Shown in pieces: positions 10,471 to 21,998 of a stretch of 64,000 bases of DNA. Within the stretch, counting starts at the first letter, position 1; each line of letters opens with the position of its first letter. Below the pieces are notes generated by a model. That model was not told where the DNA came from. It ran no database searches and was given only the letters and a program-made list of their open reading frames with translations. Source of the DNA: Balaenoptera acutorostrata (Eukaryota > Chordata > Mammalia > Artiodactyla > Balaenopteridae); contig NC_080068.1 in assembly GCF_949987535.1 (NCBI RefSeq), positions 82,485,254-82,549,253 of the forward strand, given 5' to 3'. The position numbers and the translations under genes are program-made.

Positions 10471-13400
10471 CAGAAACTGTGGGTAGGCTCTAGAAACTGT
10501 GAGCAGGCTCTAGAAAGTGTGAGGAGGCTCTAGAAACTGTGGGAAGCCTCTAGAATCTGTGGGCAGGCTCTAGAATCTGTGAGCAGTCTCTAGAAACTGT
10601 GGGCAGGCTCCAGAAACTGTGAGTACACTCTAGAAATTGTGGAAAGGCTCTAGAAACTGTGGGGAGCCTCTAAAAACTGTGGGAAGGATCTAGAAACTGA
10701 CAGCAGTCTCTAGAAACTGTGGGCAGTCTCTAGAAACTGCAGGCCGGCTCTAGAAACTGTGGGAAGGCTCTAGAAACTGTGAGCAGGGCCTAGAAACAGT
10801 GAGCACCAGAAACTGTGGGTAGGCTCTAGAAACTGTGAGAAGGCTCCAGAAACTGGGCCGGCTCTAGAATATGTGGGCAGGTTCTAGAATCTGTGAGCAG
10901 TCTCTAGAAACTGTGGGCAGGCTCTAGAATCTGTGGGCAGGCTCTAGAATCTATAGGCAGGCTCTAGAATCTGTGAGCAGTCTCTAGAAACTGTGGGCAG
11001 GTTCTAGAAACTGTGGGCAGGATCTAGAAACTGTGGGCAGGCTCTAGAAACTGTGAGCAGGCTCTATAAACTATGGGCCGGGTCTAGAAAATGTGAACAG
11101 GCTCTAGAAACTGTGGGGAGGCTGTAGAAACTGTGGGGAATCTCTAGAAACTGTGGGAAGGATCTAGAAACTATTTGCAGGATCTAGAAACTGTGGGCAG
11201 GATCTAGAAACTGTGTGCAGGCTCTAGAAACTGTGGGTAGGCTCTAGAAACGGAGGGAAGCCTCTAGAAACTGTGGGCAGGATCTAGAAACTGTGGGCAG
11301 GCTCTAGAAACTGTGATCAGTGTCTAGAAACTGAGGGCAGGATCTAGAGACTGTGAGCAGGCTCTAGAAATGGTGGGCATGCTCTAGAAACTGTGCGCAG
11401 GCTCCAGAAACTTTGGGCCCGCTCCAGAAACTGTGGGCAGGCTCTAGAAAATGTGGGCCGGCTCCAGAAACTGTGGACAGTCTCTGGAAACATTTAGCAG
11501 GCTCCAGAATCTGTAAGCAGGCTCTAGAAACTGTGAGCAGGCTCTAGAAACTGTGGGCAGGCTCTAGAAACTGTTAGCAGGTTCTAGAATCTGTTAGCAC
11601 GATCTAGGAACTGTGAGCAGGCTCTAGAAACTGTGGGCAGACTCTAGAATCTGTTAGCACGATCTAGGAACTGTGAGCAGGCTCTAGAAACTGTGGGCAG
11701 ACTCTAGAATCTGTGGGCAGGCTCTAGAAACTGTGAGTATGCTCCAGAAAATGTGAGCAGGCTCTAGAAACTGTGGGCAGTCTATAAAATATGTGAGCAG
11801 TCTCTAGAAACTGTGAGCAGGCTTTAGAAACTGTGGGCAGGTTCTGGAAACTGTGGGCAGGCTCTAGAATCTGTGGGAAGCCTCTACAAACATTGGGAAG
11901 CCTCTAGAAACTGTAGGCAGGATCTAGAAACTGTGGGCAGAAAATAGGAACTGTGGACAGGCTCTAGAAACTGCGAGCAGGCTCTAGAAACTGTGGGCAG
12001 GCTCTAGAAACTGTGGGAATCATCTAGAAACTGTGATTAGGGTCTAGAAACTATGGGCATGCTCTAGAAACTGTGGGAAGCTTCTAGAAACTGTGGGCAG
12101 GATCTAGAAAATGTGGGCAGGCTCTAGAAACTGTGAGCAGGGCCTAGAAACTGTGAGCAGGCACGAGAAACTGTGGGTAGGCTCTAGAAACTGTGAGCAG
12201 GCTCTAGAAAATATAGAGAGGCTCTAGAAACTGTGGGAACCCTCTAGAATCTGTGGGCAGGCTCTAGAAACTGTGAGTAGGCTCCAGAAAATGTGGGCAG
12301 GCTCTAGAATCTGTGGGCAGTCTCTAGAAACTGTGAGTAGGCTCCAGAAAATGTGGGCAGGCTCTAGAATCTGTGGGAAGCCTCTAGAATCTGTGGGCAG
12401 GCTCTAGAATCTGTGGGCAGGCTCTAGAAACTATGGGCAGGGTCTAGAATCTATGGGGAGGCTCTAGAAACTGTGAGTAGGCTCTAGAAACTGTGGGCAG
12501 GCTCTAGAATGTGTGAGCAGTCTCTAGAAACTGTGGGCAGGATCTAGAAACTGTGAGCAGGGCCTAGAAACTGTGAGCAGGCACCAGAAACTGTGGGTAG
12601 GCTCTAGAAACTGTGAGCAAGCTCTAGAAAATATAGAGAGGCTCTAGAAACTGTGGAAAGCCTCTAGAATCTGTGGGCAGGCTCTAGAAACTGTGAGTAT
12701 GCTCCAGAAAATGTAGGCAGGCTCTAGAATCTGTGGGCACTCTCTAGAATCTGTGGGCAGGCTCTAGAATCTGTGGGCAGGCTCTAGAAACTGTGACCAG
12801 TATCTAGGAACACTATGGCCAGGCTCTAGAAACTGTGAGTAGGCTCTAGAAACTGTGGGCAGGCTCTAGAATCTGTGAGCAGTCTCTAGAAACTGTGGGC
12901 AGGATCTAGAAACTGTGGGCAGGCTCTAGAAACTGTGAGCAGGCTCTAGAAACTGTGGGCCAGGTCTAGGAAATGTGAGCAGGCTCTAGAAGCTGTGAGC
13001 AGGGCCTATAAACTGTGAGCAGGCTCCAGAAACTGTGGGTAGGCTCTAGAAACTGTGAGCAGGCTCTAGAAAGTGTGAGGAGGCTCTAGAAACTGTGGGA
13101 AGCCTCTAGAATCTGTGGGCAGGCTCTAGAATCTGTGAGCAGTCTCTAGAAACTGTGGGCATGCTCCAGAAACTGTGAGTACACTCTAGAAATTGTGGAA
13201 AGGCTCTAGAAACTGTGGGGAGCCTCTAAAAACTGTGGGAAGGATCTAGAAACTGACAGCAGTCTCTAGAAACTGTGGGCAGTCTCTAGAAACTGCAGGC
13301 CGGCTCTAGAAACTGTGGGAAGGCTCTAGAAACTGTGAGCAGGGCCTAGAAACAGTGAGCACCAGAAACTGTGGGTAGGCTCTAGAAACTGTGAGAAGGC

Positions 13401-13900
13401 TCCAGAAACTGGGCAGGCTCTAGAATATGTGGGCAGGTTCTAGAATCTGTGAGCAGTCTCTAGAATCTGTGGGCAGGCTCTAGAATCTGTGAGCAGTCTC
13501 TAGAAACTGTGGGCAGGTTCTAGAAACTGTGGGCAGGATCTAGAAACTGTGGGCAGGCTCTAGAAACTGTGAGCAGGCTCTATAAACTATGGGCCGGGTC
13601 TAGAAAATGTGAACAGGCTCTAGAAACTGTGGGGAGGCTGTAGAAACTGTGGGGAATCTCTAGAAACTGTGGGAAGGATCTAGAAACTATTTGCAGGATC
13701 TAGAAACTGTGGGCAGGATCTAGAAACTGTGTGCAGGCTCTAGAAACTGTGGGTAGGCTCTAGAAACGGAGGGAAGCCTCTAGAAACTGTGGGCAGGATC
13801 TAGAAACTGTGGGCAGGCTCTAGAAACTGTGGGCAGTATCTAGAAAATGTGGGCAGGCTCTAGAAACTGTGAGCAGAGCCTAGAAACTGTGAGCAGGCAC
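10471..13900 (+). repeat. 3.4-kb higher-order repeat, copy 2 (3,430 bp)
   Basis: This is a direct tandem copy of the preceding unit at a constant offset of 3,430. Anchors are TTGGGCCCGC at 11,413, CAGAAAATAGG at 11,938 and GCACGAG at 12,161. It differs from copy 3 at a few bases: CTCTAGAATCTG at about 12,241 where copy 3 has AATATG, TCTCTAGAAAC at 12,321 where copy 3 has GCTCTAG, and CCTCTAGAAT at 12,381 where copy 3 has GCTCTAG. The part from about 12,961 is also the start of the 26.8-kb super-repeat and matches 39,725 onward at offset 26,764. Confidence 0.88.
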
Positions 13901-16900
13901 CAGAAACTGTGGGTAGGCTCTAGAAACTGTGAGCAGGCTCTAGAAAGTGTGAGGAGGCTCTAGAAACTGTGGGAAGCCTCTAGAATCTGTGGGCAGGCTC
14001 TAGAATCTGTGAGCAGTCTCTAGAAACTGTGGGCAGGCTCCAGAAACTGTGAGTACACTCTAGAAATTGTGGAAAGGCTCTAGAAACTGTGGGGAGCCTC
14101 TAAAAACTGTGGGAAGGATCTAGAAACTGACAGCAGTCTCTAGAAACTGTGGGCAGTCTCTAGAAACTGCAGGCCGGCTCTAGAAACTGTGGGAAGGCTC
14201 TAGAAACTGTGAGCAGGGCCTAGAAACAGTGAGCACCAGAAACTGTGGGTAGGCTCTAGAAACTGTGAGAAGGCTCCAGAAACTGGGCCGGCTCTAGAAT
14301 ATGTGGGCAGGTTCTAGAATCTGTGAGCAGTCTCTAGAAACTGTGGGCAGGCTCTAGAATCTGTGGGCAGGCTCTAGAATCTATAGGCAGGCTCTAGAAT
14401 CTGTGAGCAGTCTCTAGAAACTGTGGGCAGGTTCTAGAAACTGTGGGCAGGATCTAGAAACTGTGGGCAGGCTCTAGAAACTGTGAGCAGGCTCTATAAA
14501 CTATGGGCCGGGTCTAGAAAATGTGAACAGGCTCTAGAAACTGTGGGGAGGCTGTAGAAACTGTGGGGAATCTCTAGAAACTGTGGGAAGGATCTAGAAA
14601 CTATTTGCAGGATCTAGAAACTGTGGGCAGGATCTAGAAACTGTGTGCAGGCTCTAGAAACTGTGGGTAGGCTCTAGAAACGGAGGGAAGCCTCTAGAAA
14701 CTGTGGGCAGGATCTAGAAACTGTGGGCAGGCTCTAGAAACTGTGATCAGTGTCTAGAAACTGAGGGCAGGATCTAGAGACTGTGAGCAGGCTCTAGAAA
14801 TGGTGGGCATGCTCTAGAAACTGTGCGCAGGCTCCAGAAACTTTGGGCCCGCTCCAGAAACTGTGGGCAGGCTCTAGAAAATGTGGGCCGGCTCCAGAAA
14901 CTGTGGACAGTCTCTGGAAACATTTAGCAGGCTCCAGAATCTGTAAGCAGGCTCTAGAAACTGTGAGCAGGCTCTAGAAACTGTGGGCAGGCTCTAGAAA
15001 CTGTTAGCAGGTTCTAGAATCTGTTAGCACGATCTAGGAACTGTGAGCAGGCTCTAGAAACTGTGGGCAGACTCTAGAATCTGTTAGCACGATCTAGGAA
15101 CTGTGAGCAGGCTCTAGAAACTGTGGGCAGACTCTAGAATCTGTGGGCAGGCTCTAGAAACTGTGAGTATGCTCCAGAAAATGTGAGCAGGCTCTAGAAA
15201 CTGTGGGCAGTCTATAAAATATGTGAGCAGTCTCTAGAAACTGTGAGCAGGCTTTAGAAACTGTGGGCAGGTTCTGGAAACTGTGGGCAGGCTCTAGAAT
15301 CTGTGGGAAGCCTCTACAAACATTGGGAAGCCTCTAGAAACTGTAGGCAGGATCTAGAAACTGTGGGCAGAAAATAGGAACTGTGGACAGGCTCTAGAAA
15401 CTGCGAGCAGGCTCTAGAAACTGTGGGCAGGCTCTAGAAACTGTGGGAATCATCTAGAAACTGTGATTAGGGTCTAGAAACTATGGGCATGCTCTAGAAA
15501 CTGTGGGAAGCTTCTAGAAACTGTGGGCAGGATCTAGAAAATGTGGGCAGGCTCTAGAAACTGTGAGCAGGGCCTAGAAACTGTGAGCAGGCACGAGAAA
15601 CTGTGGGTAGGCTCTAGAAACTGTGAGCAGGCTCTAGAAAATATAGAGAGGCTCTAGAAACTGTGGGAACCCTCTAGAATATGTGGGCAGGCTCTAGAAA
15701 CTGTGAGTAGGCTCCAGAAAATGTGGGCAGGCTCTAGAATCTGTGGGCAGGCTCTAGAAACTGTGAGTAGGCTCCAGAAAATGTGGGCAGGCTCTAGAAT
15801 CTGTGGGAAGGCTCTAGAATCTGTGGGCAGGCTCTAGAATCTGTGGGCAGGCTCTAGAAACTATGGGCAGGGTCTAGAATCTATGGGGAGGCTCTAGAAA
15901 CTGTGAGTAGGCTCTAGAAACTGTGGGCAGGCTCTAGAATGTGTGAGCAGTCTCTAGAAACTGTGGGCAGGATCTAGAAACTGTGAGCAGGGCCTAGAAA
16001 CTGTGAGCAGGCACCAGAAACTGTGGGTAGGCTCTAGAAACTGTGAGCAAGCTCTAGAAAATATAGAGAGGCTCTAGAATCTGTGGGCACTCTCTAGAAT
16101 CTGTGGGCAGGCTCTAGAATCTGTGGGCAGGCTCTAGAAACTGTGACCAGTATCTAGGAACACTATGGCCAGGCTCTAGAAACTGTGAGTAGGCTCTAGA
16201 AACTGTGGGCAGGCTCTAGAATCTGTGAGCAGTCTCTAGAAACTGTGGGCAGGATCTAGAAACTGTGGGCAGGCTCTAGAAACTGTGAGCAGGCTCTAGA
16301 AACTGTGGGCCAGGTCTAGGAAATGTGAGCAGGCTCTAGAAGCTGTGAGCAGGGCCTATAAACTGTGAGCAGGCTCCAGAAACTGTGGGTAGGCTCTAGA
16401 AACTGTGAGCAGGCTCTAGAAAGTGTGAGGAGGCTCTAGAAACTGTGGGAAGCCTCTAGAATCTGTGGGCAGGCTCTAGAATCTGTGAGCAGTCTCTAGA
16501 AACTGTGGGCATGCTCCAGAAACTGTGAGTACACTCTAGAAATTGTGGAAAGGCTCTAGAAACTGTGGGGAGCCTCTAAAAACTGTGGGAAGGATCTAGA
16601 AACTGACAGCAGTCTCTAGAAACTGTGGGCAGTCTCTAGAAACTGCAGGCCGGCTCTAGAAACTGTGGGAAGGCTCTAGAAACTGTGAGCAGGGCCTAGA
16701 AACAGTGAGCACCAGAAACTGTGGGTAGGCTCTAGAAACTGTGAGAAGGCTCCAGAAACTGGGCAGGCTCTAGAATATGTGGGCAGGTTCTAGAATCTGT
16801 GAGCAGTCTCTAGAAACTGTGGGCAGGCTCTAGAATCTGTGGGCAGGCTCTAGAATCTGTGAGCAGTCTCTAGAAACTGTGGGCAGGTTCTAGAAACTGT

Positions 16901-17270
16901 GGGCAGGATCTAGAAACTGTGGGCAGGCTCTAGAAACTGTGAGCAGGCTCTATAAACTATGGGCCGGGTCTAGAAAATGTGAACAGGCTCTAGAAACTGT
17001 GGGGAGGCTGTAGAAACTGTGGGGAATCTCTAGAAACTGTGGGAAGGATCTAGAAACTATTTGCAGGATCTAGAAACTGTGGGCAGGATCTAGAAACTGT
17101 GTGCAGGCTCTAGAAACTGTGGGTAGGCTCTAGAAACGGAGGGAAGCCTCTAGAAACTGTGGGCAGGATCTAGAAACTGTGGGCAGGCTCTAGAAACTGT
17201 GGGCAGTATCTAGAAAATGTGGGCAGGCTCTAGAAACTGTGAGCAGAGCCTAGAAACTGTGAGCAGGCAC
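13901..17270 (+). repeat. 3.4-kb higher-order repeat, copy 3 (3,370 bp)
   Basis: This copy matches copy 2 at offset 3,430 up to about 16,070, then at 3,350, then from about 16,840 at 3,370. Four monomers (80 bp) are missing at about 16,070: the monomer after ATATAGAGAGG joins straight to the GAATCTGTGGGCACTCTC monomer, skipping the GTGGAAAGCC to GTAGGCAGG stretch present at 12,651-12,720. One extra monomer is inserted near 16,821. The 80-bp loss is shared with copies 4 and 5, so this copy, or its common ancestor with them, is their parent. Anchors are TTGGGCCCGC at 14,843 and CAGAAAATAGG at 15,368. Confidence 0.88.
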
Positions 17271-18176
17271 CAGAAACTGTGGGTAGGCTCTAGAAACTGT
17301 GATCAGGCTCTAGAAAATATAGAGAGGCTCTAGAAACTGTGGAAAGCCTCTAGAATCTGTGGGCAGGCTCTAGAAACTGTGAGTATGCTCCAGAAAATGT
17401 AGGCAGGCTCTAGAATCTGTGGGCACTCTCTAGAATCTGTGGGCAGGCTCTAGAATCTGTGGGCAGGCTCTAGAAACTGTGACCAGTATCTAGGAACACT
17501 ATGGCCAGGCTCTAGAAACTGTGAGTAGGCTCTAGAAACTGTGGGCAGGCTCTAGAATGTGTGAGCAGTCTCTAGAAACTGTGGGCAGGATCTAGAAACT
17601 GTGGGCAGGCTCTAGAAACTGTGAGCAGGCTCTAGAAACTGTGGGCCAGGTCTAGGAAATGTGAGCAGGCTCTAGAAGCTGTGAGCAGGCCCTATAAACT
17701 GTGAGCAGGCTCCAGAAACTGTGGGTAGGCTCTAGAAACTGTGAACAGGCTCTAGAAAGTGTGAGGAGGCTCTAGAAACTGTGGGAAGCCTCTAGAATCT
17801 GTGGGCAGGCTCTAGAATCTGTGAGCAGTCTCTAGAAACTGTGGGCATGCTCCAGAAACTGTGAGTACACTCTAGAAATTGTGGAAAGGCTCTAGAAACT
17901 GTGGGGAGCCTCTAAAAACTGTGGGAAGGATCTAGAAACTGACAGCAGTCTCTAGAAACTGTGGGCAGTCTCTAGAAACTGCAGGCCGGCTCTAGAAACT
18001 GTGGGAAGGCTCTAGAAACTGTGAGCAGGGCCTAGAAACAGTGAGCACCAGAAACTGTGGGTAGGCTCTAGAAACTGTGAGAAGGCTCCAGAAACTGGGC
18101 AGGCTCTAGAATATGTGGGCAGGTTCTAGAATCTGTGAGCAGTCTCTAGAATCTGTGGGCAGGCTCTAGAATCTGT
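17271..18176 (+). repeat. 906-bp linker from the 3.4-kb unit to the 3,822-bp unit
   Basis: After the CACCAG monomer the haplotype changes: copy 2 continues into GAAAGTGTGAGG, whereas here the run is TGATCAGG then GAAAATATAGAG. The TGATCAGG variant at 17,299 recurs at 50,003 (offset 32,704). The early part also matches 47,385 onward at offset 30,114, including the rare GAATGTGTGAG monomer near 17,561 and 47,671. The CTCTAGAATATG stretch near 18,106 follows an 18-bp monomer. A private GGCCCTATAAAC appears near 17,689. Confidence 0.65.
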
Positions 18177-21100
18177 GGGCAGGCTCTAGAATCTGTGAGC
18201 AGTCTCTAGAAACTGTGGGCAGGTTCTAGAAACTGTGGGCAGGATCTAGAAACTGTGGGCAGGCTCTAGAAACTGTGAGCAGGCTCTATAAACTATGGGC
18301 CGGGTCTAGAAAATGTGAACAGGCTCTAGAAACTGTGGGGAGGCTGTAGAAACTGTGGGGAATCTCTAGAAACTGTGGGAAGGATCTAGAAACTATTTGC
18401 AGGATCTAGAAACTGTGGGCAGGATCTAGAAACTGTGTGCAGGCTCTAGAAACTGTGGGTAGGCTCTAGAAACGGAGGGAAGCCTCTAGAAACTGTGGGC
18501 AGGATCTAGAAACTGTGGGCAGGCTCTAGAAACTGTGGGCAGTATCTAGAAAATGTGGGCAGGCTCTAGAAACTGTGAGCAGAGCCTAGAAACTGTGAGC
18601 AGGCACCAGAAACTGTGGGTAGGCTCTAGAAACTGTGAGCAGGCTCTAGAAAATATAGAGAGGCTCTAGAAACTGTGGGAACCCTCTAGAATCTGTGGGC
18701 AGGCTCTAGAATCTGTGAGCAGTCTCTAGAAACTGTGGGCAGGATCTAGAAACTGTGGGCAGGATCTAGAAACTGTGGGCAGGCTCTAGAAACTGTGAGC
18801 AGGCTCTAGAAACTGTGGGCAGTATCTAGAAAATGTGGGCAGGCTCTAGAAACTGTGAGTAGGGTCTAGAAACTGAGGGCAGTCTCTAGGAAATGTGAGC
18901 AGGCTCTAGGAACTGTGAGCAGGGCCTATAAACTGTGAGCAGGCTCCAGAAACTGTGGGTAGGCTCTAGAAACTGTGAGCAGGCTCTAGAAAGTGTGAGG
19001 AGGCTCTAGAAACTGTGGGAAGCCTCTAGAATCTGTGGGCAGGCTCTAGAATCTGTGAGCAGTCTCTAGAAACTGTGGGCAGGCTCCAGAAACTGTGAGT
19101 ACACTCTAGAAATTGTGGAAAGGCTCTAGAAACTGTGGGGAGCCTCTAAAAACTGTGGGAAGGATCTAGAAACTGTCAGCAGTCTCTAGAAACTGTGGGC
19201 AGGTTGTACAAACTGCGGGCATGCTCTTGAAACTGTGGGAACCCTCTAGAAATTGTCAGCAGGCTCTAGAAACTGTGGGCAGTCCCTAGAAACTGCAGGC
19301 CGGCTCTAGAAACTATGGGAAGGCTCTAGAAACTGTGAGAAGGCTCCAGAAACTGTGGGCAGGCTCTAGAATATGTGGGCAGGTTCTAGAACCTGTGGGC
19401 AGGCTCTAGAATCTATGGGCAGGCTCTAGAATCTGTGAGCAGGCTCTAGAATCGGTGGGCAGGCTCTAGAAACTGTGAGCAGGCTCTAGAAACTGTGGGC
19501 CAGGTCTAGGAAATGTTAGCAGGCTCTAGAAGCTGTGAGCAGGGCCTATAAACTGTGAGCAGGCTCCAGAAACTGTGGGTAGGCTCTAGAAACTGTGAAC
19601 AGGCTCTAGAAAGTGTGAGGAGGCTCTAGAAACTGTGGGAAGCCTCTAGAATCTGTGGGCAGGCTCTAGAATCTGTGAGCAGTCTCTAGAAACTGTGGGC
19701 ATGCTCCAGAAACTGTGAGTACACTCTAGAAATTGTGGAAAGGCTCTAGAAACTGTGGGGAGCCTCTAAAAACTGTGGGAAGGATCTAGAAACTGACAGC
19801 AGGCTCTAGAATCTATGGGCAGGCTCTAGAATCTGTGAGCAGTCTCTAGAAACTGTGGGCAGGTTCTAGAAACTGTGGGCAGGATCTAGAAACTGTGGGC
19901 AGGCTCTAGAAACTGTGAGCAGGCTCTAGAAACTATGGGCCGGGTCTAGAAAATGTGAACAGGCTCTAGAAACTGTGGGGAGGCTGTAGAAACTGTGGGG
20001 AATCTCTAGAAACTGTGGGAAGGATCTAGAAACTATTTGCAGGATCTAGAAACTGTGGGCAGTATCTAGAAAATGTGGGCAGGCTCTAGAAACTGTGAGC
20101 AGAGCCTAGAAACTGTGAGCAGGCACCAGAAACTGTGGGTAGGCTCTAGAAACTGTGAGCAGGCTCTAGAAAATATAGAGAGGCTCTAGAAACTGTGGGA
20201 ACCCTCTAGAATCTGTGGGCAGGCTCTAGAATCTGTGAGCAGTCTCTAGAAACTGTGGGCAGGATCTAGAAACTGTGGGCAGGATCTAGAAACTGTGGGC
20301 AGGCTCTAGAAACTGTGAGCAGGCTCTAGAAACTGTGGGCAGTATCTAGAAAATGTGGGCAGGCTCTAGAAACTGTGAGTAGAGTCTAGAAACTGAGGGC
20401 AGTCTCTAGGAAATGTGAGCAGGCTCTAGGAACTGTGAGCAGGGCCTATAAACTGTGAGCAGGCTCCAGAAACTGTGGGTAGGCTCTAGAAACTGTGAGC
20501 AGGCTCTAGAAAGTGTGAGGAGGCTCTAGAAACTGTGGGAAGCCTCTAGAATCTGTGGGCAGGCTCTAGAATCTGTGAGCAGTCTCTAGAAACTGTGGGC
20601 AGGCTCCAGAAACTGTGAGTACACTCTAGAAATTGTGGAAAGGCTCTAGAAACTGTGGGGAGCCTCTAAAAACTGTGGGAAGGATCTAGAAACTGTCAGC
20701 AGTCTCTAGAAACTGTGGGCAGGATCTAGAAACTGTGTGCAGGCTCCAGAAACTGTTAGCAGGATCTAGAAACTGTGAGCAGGCTGTAGAAACTGTGGGC
20801 AGGCTCTAGAAACCGTTAGCAGGTTCTAGAATCTGTTAGCACGATCTAGAAACTGTGAGCAGGCTCTAGAAACTGTGGGCAGACTCTAGAATCTTTGAGT
20901 AGGCTCTAGACACTGTGGGCAGTCTATAAAATATGTGAGCAGTCTCAAGAAACTGTGAGCAGGCTTTAGAAACTGTGGGCAGGTTCTGGAAACTGTGAGC
21001 AGGCTCTAGAATATGTGGGAAGCCTCTACAAACATTGGGAAGCCTCTAGAAACTGTAGGCAGGATCTAGAAACTGTGGACAGAAAATAGGAACTGTGGGC

Positions 21101-21998
21101 AGGCTCTAGGAACTGCGAGCAGGCTCTAGAAACTGTGGGCAGGCTCTAGAAATTGTGGGAATCATCTAGAAACTGTGATTAGGGTCTAGAAACTATGGGC
21201 ATGCTCTAGAAACTGTGGGAAGCCTCTAGAAACTGTGGGCAGGATCTAGAAAATGTGGGCAGGCTCTAGAAACTGTGAGCAGGGCCTAGAAACTGTGAGC
21301 AGGCACCAGAAACTGTGGGTAGGCTCTAGAAACTGTGAGCAAGCTCTAGAAAATATAGAGAGGCTCTAGAAACTGTGGAAAGCCTCTAGAATCTGTGGGC
21401 AGGCTCTAGAAACTGTGAGTATGCTCCAGAAAATGTAGGCAGGCTCTAGAATCTGTGGGCACTCTCTAGAATCTGTGGGCAGGCTCTAGAATCTGTGGGC
21501 AGGCTCTAGAAACTGTGACCAGTATCTAGGAACACTATGGCCAGGCTCTAGAAACTGTGAGTAGGCTCTAGAAACTGTGGGCAGGCTCTAGAATCTGTGA
21601 GCAGTCTCTAGAAACTGTGGGCAGGATCTAGAAACTGTGGGCAGGCTCTAGAAACTGTGAGCAGGCTCTAGAAACTGTGGGCCAGGTCTAGGAAATGTGA
21701 GCAGGCTCTAGAAGCTGTGAGCAGGGCCTATAAACTGTGAGCAGGCTCCAGAAACTGTGGGTAGGCTCTAGAAACTGTGAACAGGCTCTAGAAAGTGTGA
21801 GGAGGCTCTAGAAACTGTGGGAAGCCTCTAGAATCTGTGGGCAGGCTCTAGAATCTGTGAGCAGTCTCTAGAAACTGTGGGCATGCTCCAGAAACTGTGA
21901 GTACACTCTAGAAATTGTGGAAAGGCTCTAGAAACTGTGGGGAGCCTCTAAAAACTGTGGGAAGGATCTAGAAACTGACAGCAGGCTCTAGAATCTAT
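18177..21998 (+). repeat. 3,822-bp higher-order repeat, single copy
   Basis: This unit has 191 monomers; 191 x 20 plus 2 from its single 22-bp monomer near 21,527 gives 3,822 exactly. Anchors are AGGTTGTACAAACTG at 19,201, GAATCGGTGGG near 19,451, GAAATGTTAGC near 19,511, AGAGTCTAG at 20,381 and CAGAAAATAGG at 21,080. It matches 50,881-54,702 at offset 32,704. It differs there at several bases, for example GGGCAGG against GGGTAGG near 20,297/53,001, CTCAAGAAAC against CTCTAGAAAC at 20,945/53,649, and ATGCTCCAG against ATGCTCTAG at 21,424/54,128. In this part of the window the unit is present only once in full. Confidence 0.8.

Noticed and set aside
15467..15472. TTAGGG in the recurring GTGATTAGGGTCTAG monomer, as a telomere repeat
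   Set aside because: It is a single hexamer produced by base changes in one monomer per unit, never in tandem.
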